Source: Taeniopygia guttata
Taxonomy: Eukaryota; Chordata; Aves; Passeriformes; Estrildidae
Assembly: GCF_048771995.1 (NCBI RefSeq)
Contig: NC_133026.1
Location: 62,497,001 to 62,561,000 of the forward strand
Reading direction: 5' to 3'
Length of the DNA: 64,000 nt
Program-made: the position numbers and the translations under genes
The notes under the pieces: model-generated
Told to the model about the DNA's origin: nothing
Database searches by the model: none
What the model saw: only the letters and a program-made list of their open reading frames with translations
Shown: positions 41,401 through 52,700 of the stretch, in pieces
How the letters are laid out: each line of letters starts with the position of its first letter
Position numbering within the stretch: the first letter of the stretch is position 1

Positions 41401-44400
41401 TCAGTATTTTTCATTGCATGTCATATCCTTTCTCCCAGGTCCTTGCCATTCAAAAGTTTTAAATTGCTGCACTGGATCTAAAGAGAGAGATACATAATCC
41501 TTACCTTAAATCTGCAGGCTGGTGCATGAAAGGTAATGCATTTAAATTGGGTGAGCAGCAGATCCTGCTACAGGACTTGTGCTGACACTAATTTAGAGGT
41601 GAGTTACATGGGAATAGCTTGGTATATAAATAACATGCAGGATCGTGCAGAGCACATCTCAAGTCCTGATCTAAGCAGAAATTCAATTTCACCACTTCTT
41701 GAAGTGTGGCAACAGCCAGGTGGGAAGCTGCTTTTCCCACCTGGGAAATCACTCCTATGCTCTAGACAGTTCACTACAGGCTTTAATTGCTCAGAGTCAC
41801 ACTTCTTCCAGATGTGTGTCATGCACATCTGCTTTAACCAGGAATTCAGCATCGAGGAGTGCTGTAGGTGTCTGTGTGTCTAATCTGCAGCAGTTGTAAG
41901 CAGTGGGTAGCTATTTTTAGCACAGCAGTCCCATAGGATATGTGTTAGGCTGGAGGCTGCTTCAGCGACCAGAATGATAACAGGACTGTACACAGCAAGC
42001 ATAATTTCCCTCTTCAGGCTAATTAAGTGTATTAGGGGAGGCTTCCAAGTGAGAGCATCTAACTGCATATAGAATGAAAGATATTCATTTGCCTTTGCAG
42101 CTATTAATGAATCACCATTTAGATGCCTAATAAACTTGCACATTAAATTCTAATAGCCTCCTGCTTCCTTCATTAACCTGAACCACTTTATTGGTGAAAA
42201 CCCCTATTCTTCTACTAGGCACTACAGTGCCTGATACTCCCTGATCAGGCTAAAAACCCTGAGCCTGAATCTGCAATCTCAGAGCCACCTAAAGTGGCAA
42301 TTTCATCTTTTCTATTTATCATGTCCATTTAACTGCTCTGCACCTCTCCTCTGACTCACTGAGATATACAAGTCTCTGCCCTGTTGCATGCATCATAAAA
42401 ATCCTGTTTGGCATGATAGCCCTATGGAAAATAATGACTGTTTTCCACTTAAATGCCTGCAAGGTCTTAAGCCAAAGCCCCATAGGTTCACAATATATTG
42501 CCACAGTATCTGTTACTGTATCCCTTGACTGGCATTCTTGCTCCTGTTCTGCTGCTATCTGCTTACACCCATTAGCAGCCAGCCTTTTCTCCCCTCAGTC
42601 ATGCATCTAATCACCCATCCTCCACAGCTGGCCTGCCACCTTCATCATTTCTCACGTTGTTAAGCACGAAGGAGACAAATTGAATTACAAGTCTTCTGAC
42701 AGCTCAGAAGCTGCAGTTCCGCACCTTCAGTGCGGATTGGGTAAATGTCCCTGCTGTCTCCTCAACTTGAGGAATGGGACTGTCAGCCCTAAACCCAAGG
42801 ATGTTATGACATTAAGTAGAAATGAGATAAAAATTGCTCTTTCTGAGTCACTTACTGCTTGCACATTCAACATGCCCAGCACCAGTGGTCGTGCAGGCTC
42901 CATGGTGATGCCACACCTATCAAACACCTGACCTCCTCACAGGTCTTCTGCCAGGGAACACCTCCCCTCTTCTACTGGCAATGATCATATTTATCACCTG
43001 GAACCACAGCTTATATGACCAATAAATGTTCAAATTCATGATTATTATAATGTTAGCTTGTTTATTGGATTAGATATTTACTAACTCTACAGAAAGAGGG
43101 TGCCAAATAAGTAATTTCAAGTGAACAGCCCATTGACTTCTAAAAATGGTTGGAATCAGAGGAAACACGAGGAAATCCTCCAGCCATCAAAGCCTGTAAC
43201 TTGATTATTTTTGGAAACTACATGTGAATAGATGATCTTATTTTATTCTAAAACCCAGGGCAACATTAATTTATCATAAATACCAATGCCACATCAGTGC
43301 TCTCTAGCAGCTGAATCACCAAGCAGCTATACTTTCCAGAACAAGCTATCTATACTCTTAACTCACATACTGTAAAAAGAATATATCCCCAGGCATACAG
43401 TCTCTGCAGGCATTTCTGCAAAGTATTTCTCTAAAACAGGAAAAAATCATGCTAATATCAGGACATGCTTGTAAAGATGAGGCTTATCATAAAAAGCAAA
43501 GCAGGGAAACTCACTGTGAATGAAGCAGTGCGGTCATCAGTCAGCCAAGTGAGCATCAGGCATGACATATCTCATGTCAGAAGGCAGCCCAAGGAATCCC
43601 TGCAACAACTCAGGAGTAGGACTAGAGGCAGCCACTCTTGTAGTCCACCTTAAAAATGCTAAAGTCCTCCATGGAGCTGAAAAAGAGCCCTTGGTTGGAG
43701 GGTGTGGGTGAGGTCCCAGCTGAGGTGAATGTTCAGGGCAATCCAAGCCTGTGAGGGCCCTTATGGCCACCACCTGCAGCCATCTGGATTTTTAATCCTA
43801 CACATATGGGCATGAGGCATGCCTGGTAAGGTGCATGTGGGAATAACTGAAACAGAAGCTGAATTCCTAAACCATTTACATGAGCTGTGCAGTGCTTTGA
43901 AGTGGCAACCACAATCAATTTTGTTGCTGCAAAATATCTGTTTCTAGAAGGTTCAGCATATTCACTTTATACAAAGGCACCTGATCATACACAGACATCT
44001 CCTTCTTTCAACAAAACCAGCCAGGGCTGGTAACATTCCTTGTAGGATAGTGGGTGAGGAACAGTATGATTCAGCACCCAGACAGTGCCAGACCAAAGCT
44101 TTCTGACAAAGATGAATTATTTCAGCTTCAAGACTAAAACTATTCCTGGAGACCTCCTCTGTTTGCATTACAATCCTTCATTTATTTCTCATTCCTTCTT
44201 CTAAGCCATCCCTGTGCCTTCTGCCCTTCCTTTGACATACACCCACTGCTTGTTTTCCTCTCTGAAGGTCACTTTGAGATGGCTGGATGCACATGTGCTA
44301 TCACTGTGCTCAACCACTGAAGCCAGCTCCCTAAGACAAAGGGAAACTTGGCAAAATTTGGGACATTTCTCTTCTGAAATCAGCCCACGTTCATTCAAAA

Positions 44401-47100
44401 GTCATGGAATCTGTTCAACTTAATTTTAATGGCTACAAGGGAAAATAATAGGCAATGGTTGTTTTGCTGGTGGTGGTGCTGATGGTGGTTTTTTTCCATT
44501 TTACATAACAAAGTTGGCTTCTGGTACTTGTAATTATTTCTATTTCTAGCCTGCCCAGTACAAGGTGATACAGCTAAACAAGATTACTTGCACATGGTTT
44601 CCAAACTGAACTGCAATGCCAAATGAAGATACCTTACTAATGGAAATTATCAAAGCTGCTTGGAACCCCCAGAATGCTGGAGGAATTTTAATGTGACTGC
44701 ACAGAGAATTGTAGAGAGGACTGGTGGCTCCAACGAATTGAGAGCCTCCTGCAAGTTGCCAAGGGATCCAAAGGAAGCTCAGTACCTCACAGATCTTACA
44801 AACACACGTGCTGCAATTGTGGCCAAGCACTGTTTTTTACCAGGTTGTGTCAGAAACAGCTGTACCAGAGGCCTTACATGGAGTGCCAACAGATGCTGCA
44901 AAACATTTTAGTCAGGAGTCTTCTAGTTTTGAAGTTCACTGGAAAATACATAGAGCTGGTGCTGGGATGTTTTTAATCAGGATTCCCTGTTCACATTTGG
45001 GTTTTCTTCTCACCAGTGTATCAGCTGTGACTTCTATCTAAAAGTTTCTGAAAATTGTTTAGCAGAATTTGAGGACTAAAAGAAGGATGATTAAAGTCAT
45101 CTCCACAGCTCAGGCCAGGCTGGGCTCTAATCCAGTACTTTCTGGCAGAAGTGGGCACTTGTGCAGCTGAGAAATTGTTTCCTTGCAGTCAGTTCTGTCA
45201 TGTAGATATTCTCACAGGACAACAGAAAATTAACTTTACTACTCTGAAAAGTTAGACAAGGTATCTTCAGAAAATAAGGAGCTTTTATCTAAATCCTTAC
45301 CTGAGCAGGTTCCCTTAACAGCAGTCTGTGAAGAATGACAACCCAAACCTCTGCAGTGACTCCTATCCTGCAGTGCAAGGCATCAGCATGATAGATAGAT
45401 GTCCTGCTAGGACAAACCAAAACTAAGCACTGCAAAATTGTCTCAGCCAACTCCTGGTGTTCCATCTTCCCTTCTGTGATACCAAAGTTCAAGCTGCTCT
45501 TTCTCTCAACAGAGCATGGTGGGGTTATATACATTAACTGTAAGAAACAGAGGCATGATAACAGGGTTTGGAAAGCCCAGGAAAGTCTGATTTCATACAG
45601 CTCAAATGTAAATGCATCCCACCAATCTTCACTGCTGCTTTTAGGTAAATAGGAATTATCAATTTCTTACACCTAGATACATTATGTTTATTACCTTGGT
45701 ATTTTGCCCGTACCTAAATTCCCCAATGTACGTATTACTAACAGAGTTAATTAGCATGAGAATGGGTTTAGAGCGAGAAGAAATTATCTGACAGCACTGA
45801 AAATGGCAATGGTTTGTGTGCTATAAAACTTGAGAACTGCACTTCAGGGTGTGACTATTTCCACAAGAAAGCAATTACATTGATGAAAGCTGACCAGTAA
45901 AATAGCCTGAAAAATTTGTGTATGTGTGGGGAAAGGAGTTCAGAGATAGATGACTGGAGCAGGAATGCATATTACAGAAAGCAATTAGAAAAAGTTCTTT
46001 TTTTCCTCATTTTTTATTTTAGTTTGATACTGAGCTACAGATTATTGCTGCTATGAAGAATGGACATGGAATCCAAGACTGAGTTTTCAAAAAGTAGTTG
46101 ATTTAACAAAAAAAAAGAGCCTGGTGGACAAAACATAGCATAGTGTGATACACTTTGTCTTCATTAACTCTCCTATGATTTGGCAACACTATAATGTCAG
46201 CATATTTCATGACTGGAGAAATAAAAACCAAATTATTTTGTCATCGCTGCTTCTGCCAAGAGACACATACCTCCTGCTCCTTCCCTAGACACCAGCACAC
46301 TTCAGCTCTGCTCTGCTCAGGCAGCTCATAGCAAGGACTGGCACACATGATCCCCACGAGGTGTGCCAAGGGCAGAAGCCAAAGTTGCAGAGAAAACACA
46401 GACCAGCTTTTCAAGGACAATCCTTACATAGGAAGCGTCTTGGCATTGTGTGGAGAGGGGTTTGGGGACAAAATCCGTGTGCCAATGGCTTCCTTTAGAA
46501 TCACCAATAGGTTAACTAATGAATAACTATGCTAATTTTTTACATTTCTGGAGGAAGACACACTGCACCCATCTGGATGGCAGCACTTTGCAGTCCCTGA
46601 GACACTTCTTACAGGGATCAGCAGACCTGGGTGTGGGGGATTTTACCAGCTACAATGGGTGCACAGGGGAGAGGTCCAGTTAGGAAATCTAAACCATGGA
46701 ATTTTATTTCCTTAAAGGATGAACTATTTTCCTTAAATGATGAAAGACTGATGTTCTTTTTTTTTTTTCCATGCAATAATGCAGCATGAACTGAATTCTG
46801 CACCATTTCATGCCCCCAGAATACCAGGGTACCTGGCAAAAATAAATATACATCCAAAACATGCACAACAAAAATCCTGACCATCCAGCATCCGGGCCCA
46901 AGGACACCCACAGGTCTGGCTGTCCCTACTGACCCTTGGGTTTCTGTCATTTATTCATGGCTCAGGATCCCATGTCAGTCCCCCCAGCCCATCAGCCCCT
47001 GCCCCAGCAACACCATAGCTGGGCTGCTCTTCTGTTCCCCAGTGCAGTGCAGAGCCACATCCTGGCCTGCCCTTGGCCCACCCTCATCCTCGGGGAGGTG

Positions 47101-47136
47101 CCTGATGCCACCCTGGTGCCTGATGCCACCCTGGTG
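47101..47136. repeat. 18-bp perfect tandem duplication in a GC-rich patch
   Basis: CCTGATGCCACCCTGGTG occurs twice back to back, in a locally GC-rich segment (about 46900-47250). It gives in-frame six-residue repeats in open frames there, but those frames are not recognised as genes. Confidence 0.9.
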
Positions 47137-48048
47137 CTGGGTGTCCTGCTCCTGGCAGGGTGGTGGGACAGGTTCCAGCTGCCCAGCTCTGCCTGACCGC
47201 CCCATGGGAGCCCCTGCTCCACTGATCCTCACGGGGCCCTGATATTCAGCTTGACAGACTGGAAACACACACGGCTTAGCTGCCTTTCATTTGAGGAATG
47301 TGTCTGTACATTTTAAAAATGAGCAATAGTTATCTATTTATTTTTTAATTCATGCAATTTTAAGTGCTTTAAAAGGTAAGTACTTACCATGTTGTCAATA
47401 ATTCATAGGAAAATTCAAATGAATTAGGGAACAATATTGCATCAAAAGCCAATGACGCTGCTTTCCAAAATATCAGTCAAGGATATACTCATTGATAGGG
47501 AGATGAAGTAGAATTACCCAAAATAATGTGGTAGGCTAACAGCAAGGTCTGTTATTAAAATAAAATATTCCAATATCCAGTCCAATACACATGTCTACCA
47601 GATGCTATTTCTACTTCATCATGGTTAACTAAGAACACTAGCAGAAGAATTAAAACTAATGAGAGTAAAACAAACAAAAAAATCTTCCCAATTCTAATTC
47701 AAGAGGTTGCTCAGAAAGTCTTTGAGGGAGTGATAACATATACCCTTCTACTATAGAAATTTACCTTATAAGAATCTACTTCATCTTAAACAATAATGGC
47801 CAAATTTGATTTTACTGATGATCGTGAAAACACAGAAATCTTCCACTAAGCTGAGTGGAATTAACCACATACACCTAGACCTAAGATCAACAACTAGGGA
47901 GAGGTTTCATGTGGGTACACATCATGTCTACAGTATAAATAACACATGGAGCACAGAAATTGCTATTACTCAGCATGTTTCAAAAACTATGGAGAAAAGA
48001 TAAGAGGATGTGACATGTCTGGGAAAGTGTACTCATAACAAGACCAAC

Positions 48049-48066
48049 AAAAAAAAAAAAAAAAAA
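48049..48066. repeat. Poly-A run (poly-T on the PXDC1 strand)
   Basis: Eighteen A just past the inferred 3' end of PXDC1. On the transcribed strand it is a T run, which may mark the limit of the gene or be incidental. Confidence 0.85.
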
Positions 48067-48154
48067 GAAGGCACTGTTTGAAGCTGCAAAAGTGTACTGA
48101 AGGTGAGTTATATTTTATTTCATTAAAATATATTTTAAAAACATACTGTGTAAA

Positions 48155-49617
48155 AGAATTAGGATTCTCAATAATTTATTATTTACATTAACAAATTCTG
48201 TTTGACTGTTACTCTACAGATAGAAATGAAAAGTCTGCAGAAGGGAGTTGTTTCAGCTTCTTCAGGACCAAGCAAGCCTCTTGTCCGAGAAACACATCCA
48301 AAAACACATTTCTTTCCATTTCAGTCCCTTCAAAATAATATTTGCAAACAGATGGCAAAAAGCTCAATGAAAGGTCATGCTGGTGAGTGTTGAGCACTCA
48401 CAGTGAGAGCTGGGAATTCGGGGTGCTCTGCAAAGCAGAGACCCCCGAGGAGACATTAACATCGCACTACTCAACAGTCAAGAGGCTTCAGGGTACGATC
48501 CCACTCTTGCTCCCACTGTCCTATTTCTGCTGAAATCCATGGCATTACATAACAAGGAGGCCTGCACTTGACCCCTCCAGGCAGATCTCAGAAAGCTGGA
48601 CAAATTCCTTGAGACGGGGTGGCAGTGGAGAGACTGTTTTTCCTACCACTGTAGGCACACTGCAGCTTATTCTTTTTCAGTCCAAACGTAACATAAATCT
48701 CAGTGTCTTCCTTCCCATCCTCTGGGAAGAAATATGCATAGGGAATTATCGGTCTGATGTAAACATCTGTAAGCACCATTCACATATGCTGGTCCACATG
48801 AAAAGAAAAAATATTATCAAAGTGCCTGCCTTGGCCTTGACCCTTCTTAGTGGAGCAGCTCAGCTTTCCCATCGGCTTTCCAGACTTCCAAAATCATCCG
48901 GATACCCAAGCATCATGCACAGCTCATCGCAATGCCAGTTGCTGTCTGCTTAACTATTCCAGGAAAGAGCAGTCGCCCTTTCAGCGATTATACAAAAGCC
49001 CATGATTAAAAGAAGTAAAGCTGTCAGCTCGTGTGCTCTGTTTCCTGGAGGCACTCAGTGGTATTTCTGACATCTCGTGTAAGGCACCAATCATCCGGTA
49101 GCTGAGCAAAAAGCGACTCACGAGACCTCCATTAAGCAACTGCAGAGGGAACTGACAAAATTCAGCTGGTTTGCTTGTCTTCTTGCTTACAAAGCATAAA
49201 AAGTGTGGTCACGCCATCCGAGGAAGTTTATGGTGGTATCCTAAAAGGGGAACTCGACTTGCACGACAAGGAGCATGGGTGACTTGTGCCTGCTTCAGCA
49301 CAAATTTCTGACAGCTGCATCATGGTGGCAATTCCCACAGACATAGCAGAGATTTCCTTGATCCCCAGGAAGCCTCTGCTGCCTTGCTTTCACAGAAACT
49401 GAGTTTGTTGTCAGCAGCAAAGCAGATATCTCCTCACAAGATGTCTCCATAACACACAACACACTTATAAAACCAGCTTTGTGGTGCTCTTGCTGCAGCT
49501 TCCCTGCTGTTGATCTTGTCTGCACAACCTTATTCACAGAGCTGCAATGCCAGAGATAGCAGAACCTATGGACAAAGAGGTTGGCTGGATGCTGGCTGAC
49601 TGCACCCCTGAGCAGTC
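48155..49617 (-). other. PXDC1: PXDC1 3' untranslated region (inferred)
   Basis: The sequence after the PXDC1 stop runs about 1.46 kb without a recognised repeat, to an AATAAA (complement 48175-48180). The AATAAA sits in AU-rich context typical of a vertebrate 3' end. Base composition is more balanced and CpG-containing than the flanking intergenic DNA (for example around 49090-49230 on the plus strand), which suggests constraint. A minus-strand ORF of 63 codons (48779-48588) lies inside. It starts MVLTDVYIRPIIPYAYFFPE and has no match I recognise, so I treat it as chance. The end point is inferred from the signal, not from RNA data. Other AATAAA-like sites further downstream, for example complement of 48114-48119, could also be used. 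Confidence 0.6.
48175..48187 (-). promoter_or_regulatory. Candidate PXDC1 poly(A) signal overlapping a Pumilio-type element
   Basis: Read on the minus strand the site is TGTAAATAATAAA. This is a UGUANAUA Pumilio consensus (48187-48180) sharing one base with a canonical AATAAA (48180-48175). Cleavage would be expected 10-30 nt further, near 48145-48165. An 18-nt T run on the same strand (complement of the A run at 48049-48066) lies beyond it. Assignment to PXDC1 is by position only. Confidence 0.45.
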
Positions 49618-49735
49618 TCAGTCCAGAATGTCAGTCTCAAATGGGACCAGGTGGTAGTATGTCAAATTGGTGACATAAGCTGTTGGATCATCACTGTCTT
49701 CCAGCTCTGAGGCAAAGTCACTAACACTTTCAAAC
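49618..49735 (-). CDS. PXDC1: PXDC1 terminal coding exon 5 with stop codon
   Basis: The acceptor is cttag|G, preceded by a long T-rich tract (complement of the A-rich run at 49749-49772). The G completes the leucine codon left open by exon 4. There are then 38 codons, [20 protein letters not shown] followed by [18 protein letters not shown], and a TGA whose complement lies at 49618-49620. This matches the C-terminus of PXDC1, which in human I recall as ending FETDIWD, so the penultimate residue differs here. The intron separating it from exon 4 is about 6.45 kb and carries most of the repeats in this half of the window. Confidence 0.93.
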
Positions 49736-52700
49736 CTAAGGAGAGATGAAAAAAAAAAAAACAAAAAAAAACACCAAAAGGCATTAAGTAATTTAGAAAA
49801 TCAAAGAAATTGGAAAAAATATACTAAGGGAGTGGGAGAAACACTTGGAGCTAATTTCATCCACATCTCCTTCATCTCCTATGCTCATATGTTTATGACT
49901 AAACTATGGGCCAGTGAGACCCATGATGCATGAAAGTAAGTTATCTTGTCACACCTGACTTTCAAAGCTACAAGGGAGGGAGGGAGGGAGGGAGGAAGGA
50001 AGGGAGGAAGGAAGGGAGGAAGGAAGGGAGGAAGGAAGGGAGGAAGGAAGGGAGGAAGGAAGAGGAAGGAAGGAAGGAAGGAAGGAAGGAAGGAAGGAAG
50101 GAAGGAAGGAAGGAAGGAAGGAAGGAAGGAAGGAAGGAAGGAAGGAAGGAAGGAAGGAAGGAAGGAAGGAAGGAAGGAAGGAAGGAAGGAAGGAAGGAAG
50201 GAAGGAAGGAAGGAAGGAAGGAAGGAAGGAAGGAAGGAAGGAAGGAAGGAAGGAAGGAAGGAAGGAAGGAAGGAAGGAAGGAAGGAAGGAAGGAAGGAAG
50301 GAAGGAAGGAAGGAAGGAAGGAAGGAAGGAAGGAAGGAAGGAAGGAAGGAGGGAAGGGTGAATTGTGCAGTTGAAGTCCACATCCTTCTATTTTGTTCCC
50401 ACAGCATATGTGAAGAACACATGATGCCTCAGTTCTCACACAAAAGTGAAAAAGAAACTGCCTTTGTTTCACATCTGAATTTGGACTCGCAGTCTTTCAC
50501 TTCACAGGCACCTTCTCTGGATGTGGCTTTTGTAAGAGACCAAGTGTCTAACATAGGTAGGAAAAAATTACTACAGTGTCCTTCTTCCAGAGTCTAGCTG
50601 TCCTTCCCATGGTACGAGGTTTAGATTTTGACAATCAAAGAATCTACAAATATAAAACGATTCCCAAATTGAATTTCACTTGTTTTGGTATTTTCCTCCC
50701 CACTTCTCAACACCTGTTTCATAACCTGCACTTTTGCAAGAATTACCTACAGTATCATACCAACTCTCAACCAGAAGGCATCAAGCTGTTAAAAACCTAC
50801 ACTTCTCTCAGTTACACATATTCCCATTCCAGGAAGGTCTGAATTTCTGTGGTAAGAAACATTATTTTCTTTCTAGATAGCCTAGCAGACAAAGACAGTA
50901 ACTGCAGGCCAAGGATTAAATTTCAGTTTTAGAACCCCTCAGTTTTAAAAAGGGGTATGAAAAACTGTAAAGTTTCTTTTTCTCAAACTCCGTCTTTAAT
51001 ATTTTGAAAGAAATTTCATTCACCATGACAGAGTGAGAAATAAAAGGAAGTAGAAACGGAAAAATTACACAAGATGGAAAAAGAAATTCTAACCTAGCCC
51101 TCATTTTAGCATGTGTCTCTAACACCTTTATCAGCCTACTGCAGCTCTCTGAATGGCAGATAAACAGATGAGCTTTAAAATAATTAATATTTAAACCTGC
51201 ATCTCATCTACACATGAACTAATAAGACTCTTCAGATAAGTGAAACATCCCTCTAACTACACCCTAGAGGGTGATCTAAGAGTTGAGTATTTCAGAGAAC
51301 CTGAAGAAGAGTGGTAGGGTAAACAAACAGATAAGTCTCCCCCTCCCATCTCTTCCCAAAACTTTATTTAGAAGTATCATGGGTTATTGGATGGCCTGGT
51401 CTATGCATCCTGCAATGTATGGCTACATTTCTGTTTTTTCCATCTCCTTCCCGCTTCATCTCATCTTTTTTTAAACTATGACAGCCAAAATAGAGAAACT
51501 AATGGATTATTTTGAGCATACACGAATGGATTTTCTCCTGCGGTGCTGTGGCTTTGTTCTTCACTTTAAATGAAACAGCAATGAGACTGAACTTTGAATG
51601 TTTATCACCCTCATTCCTCTAGTCCCTCCAGGCTGTTTACTTGCCTGCGTGTGTGGGAATGTGCGCACAAGGGAGTTGACTTGGTATCTTGAAAATACTT
51701 TACAGATTACGCTGTGCTGTCTTATGGACTGCAAGTGATCCAGAAACAACAGATTATGAAATACCAGTGGGGCAGATAGAGTGAAGAAAGCAGAAGAGGA
51801 GTCAAGGAGGCTATTCAGATTCTGCTCTCTTTCTCTTATCAGCATAAAGCTACATTTTTACATCTGAAAGGTCCCACAGATTTTGTGGTTCTCCAGCCTC
51901 ACTGAAAGGCCACTACAAGCAGAATGTGAGGTGCAAAGCAGTGGAAGTCAGACGCTGTGGTTAAGCAGAAAGCTTTTCTTGCCACCAAAAATGAAGTGTG
52001 TGCACAGCAGTCTGCAAAGCACTGCTCCAGAGTGCTCACACAAAACCAAACTCAATAAACCAGGACTGTTTAATACAGTCAGAAGCTGTGTATGATACCA
52101 ACAGTCAAAAGGCTTTTAGGCTGTAACCAATAGGTCTTTCTCTCAAAATAAATTCTGCAACTCTACTATGGACCTTCAGATTCCTAAATGCCCAAACTGC
52201 TGCCCGTATTTTTTTTTTCTCTAAGTACCTTGACAGACACACTGTCTTTTGCAAGAGCCCACCTCTTGTGCTGTAAGACAAAATTCTTTATCATTTTAAC
52301 CTCTGTTAATGCATTAGATTTGCTACTCAGATTCACCAGGAAGAAGAGGGAACAAAATAGAAGCTTATGGTTTGGACAGGCTTGCTAGGTAAAAAACTGG
52401 TGGCTGGGCTCTAAGAGTGAGGGATGGTGAATGGAGTTAAATCTATTTGGTAGCCTTTCACAAGCAGTGTTTCTCTGGGCTCAGTCAGGGGACAGTCCTG
52501 TTGAATATCTTGATCAATGGTCTGAACATGGGGATCAAGTGCACCCTCTGTCAGTTTGCAGATGACACCAAGCTGAGTGGGAGTGCCAATGTGCTGGAGG
52601 ATCGGAAGGCTCTCCCAGAGGGATCTGGACAGGCTGGATTGATCAGCTGAAGCCAATTGTATGAGCTCCAACAAGACCAAATGCTGAGTCCTGCACTTGC

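Larger units (their letters stand above)
38441..48154. other. Intergenic DNA downstream of PXDC1, no gene recognised
   Basis: Mostly unique sequence. Notable parts are a C-rich stretch near 39110-39560, an AT-rich candidate conserved element at 41905-42160, GGT-rich sequence near 44465-44490, a GC-rich section at 46900-47250 with an 18-bp tandem duplication (47101-47136), and an 18-A run at 48049-48066. Open frames are at most 115 codons and unrecognised. Confidence 0.6.

Noticed and set aside
49885..50472. Long ORFs of 137-195 codons on both strands with FLPS or GRKE repeats
   Set aside because: They are direct translations of the GGAA/TTCC microsatellite in every frame and carry no unique domain.
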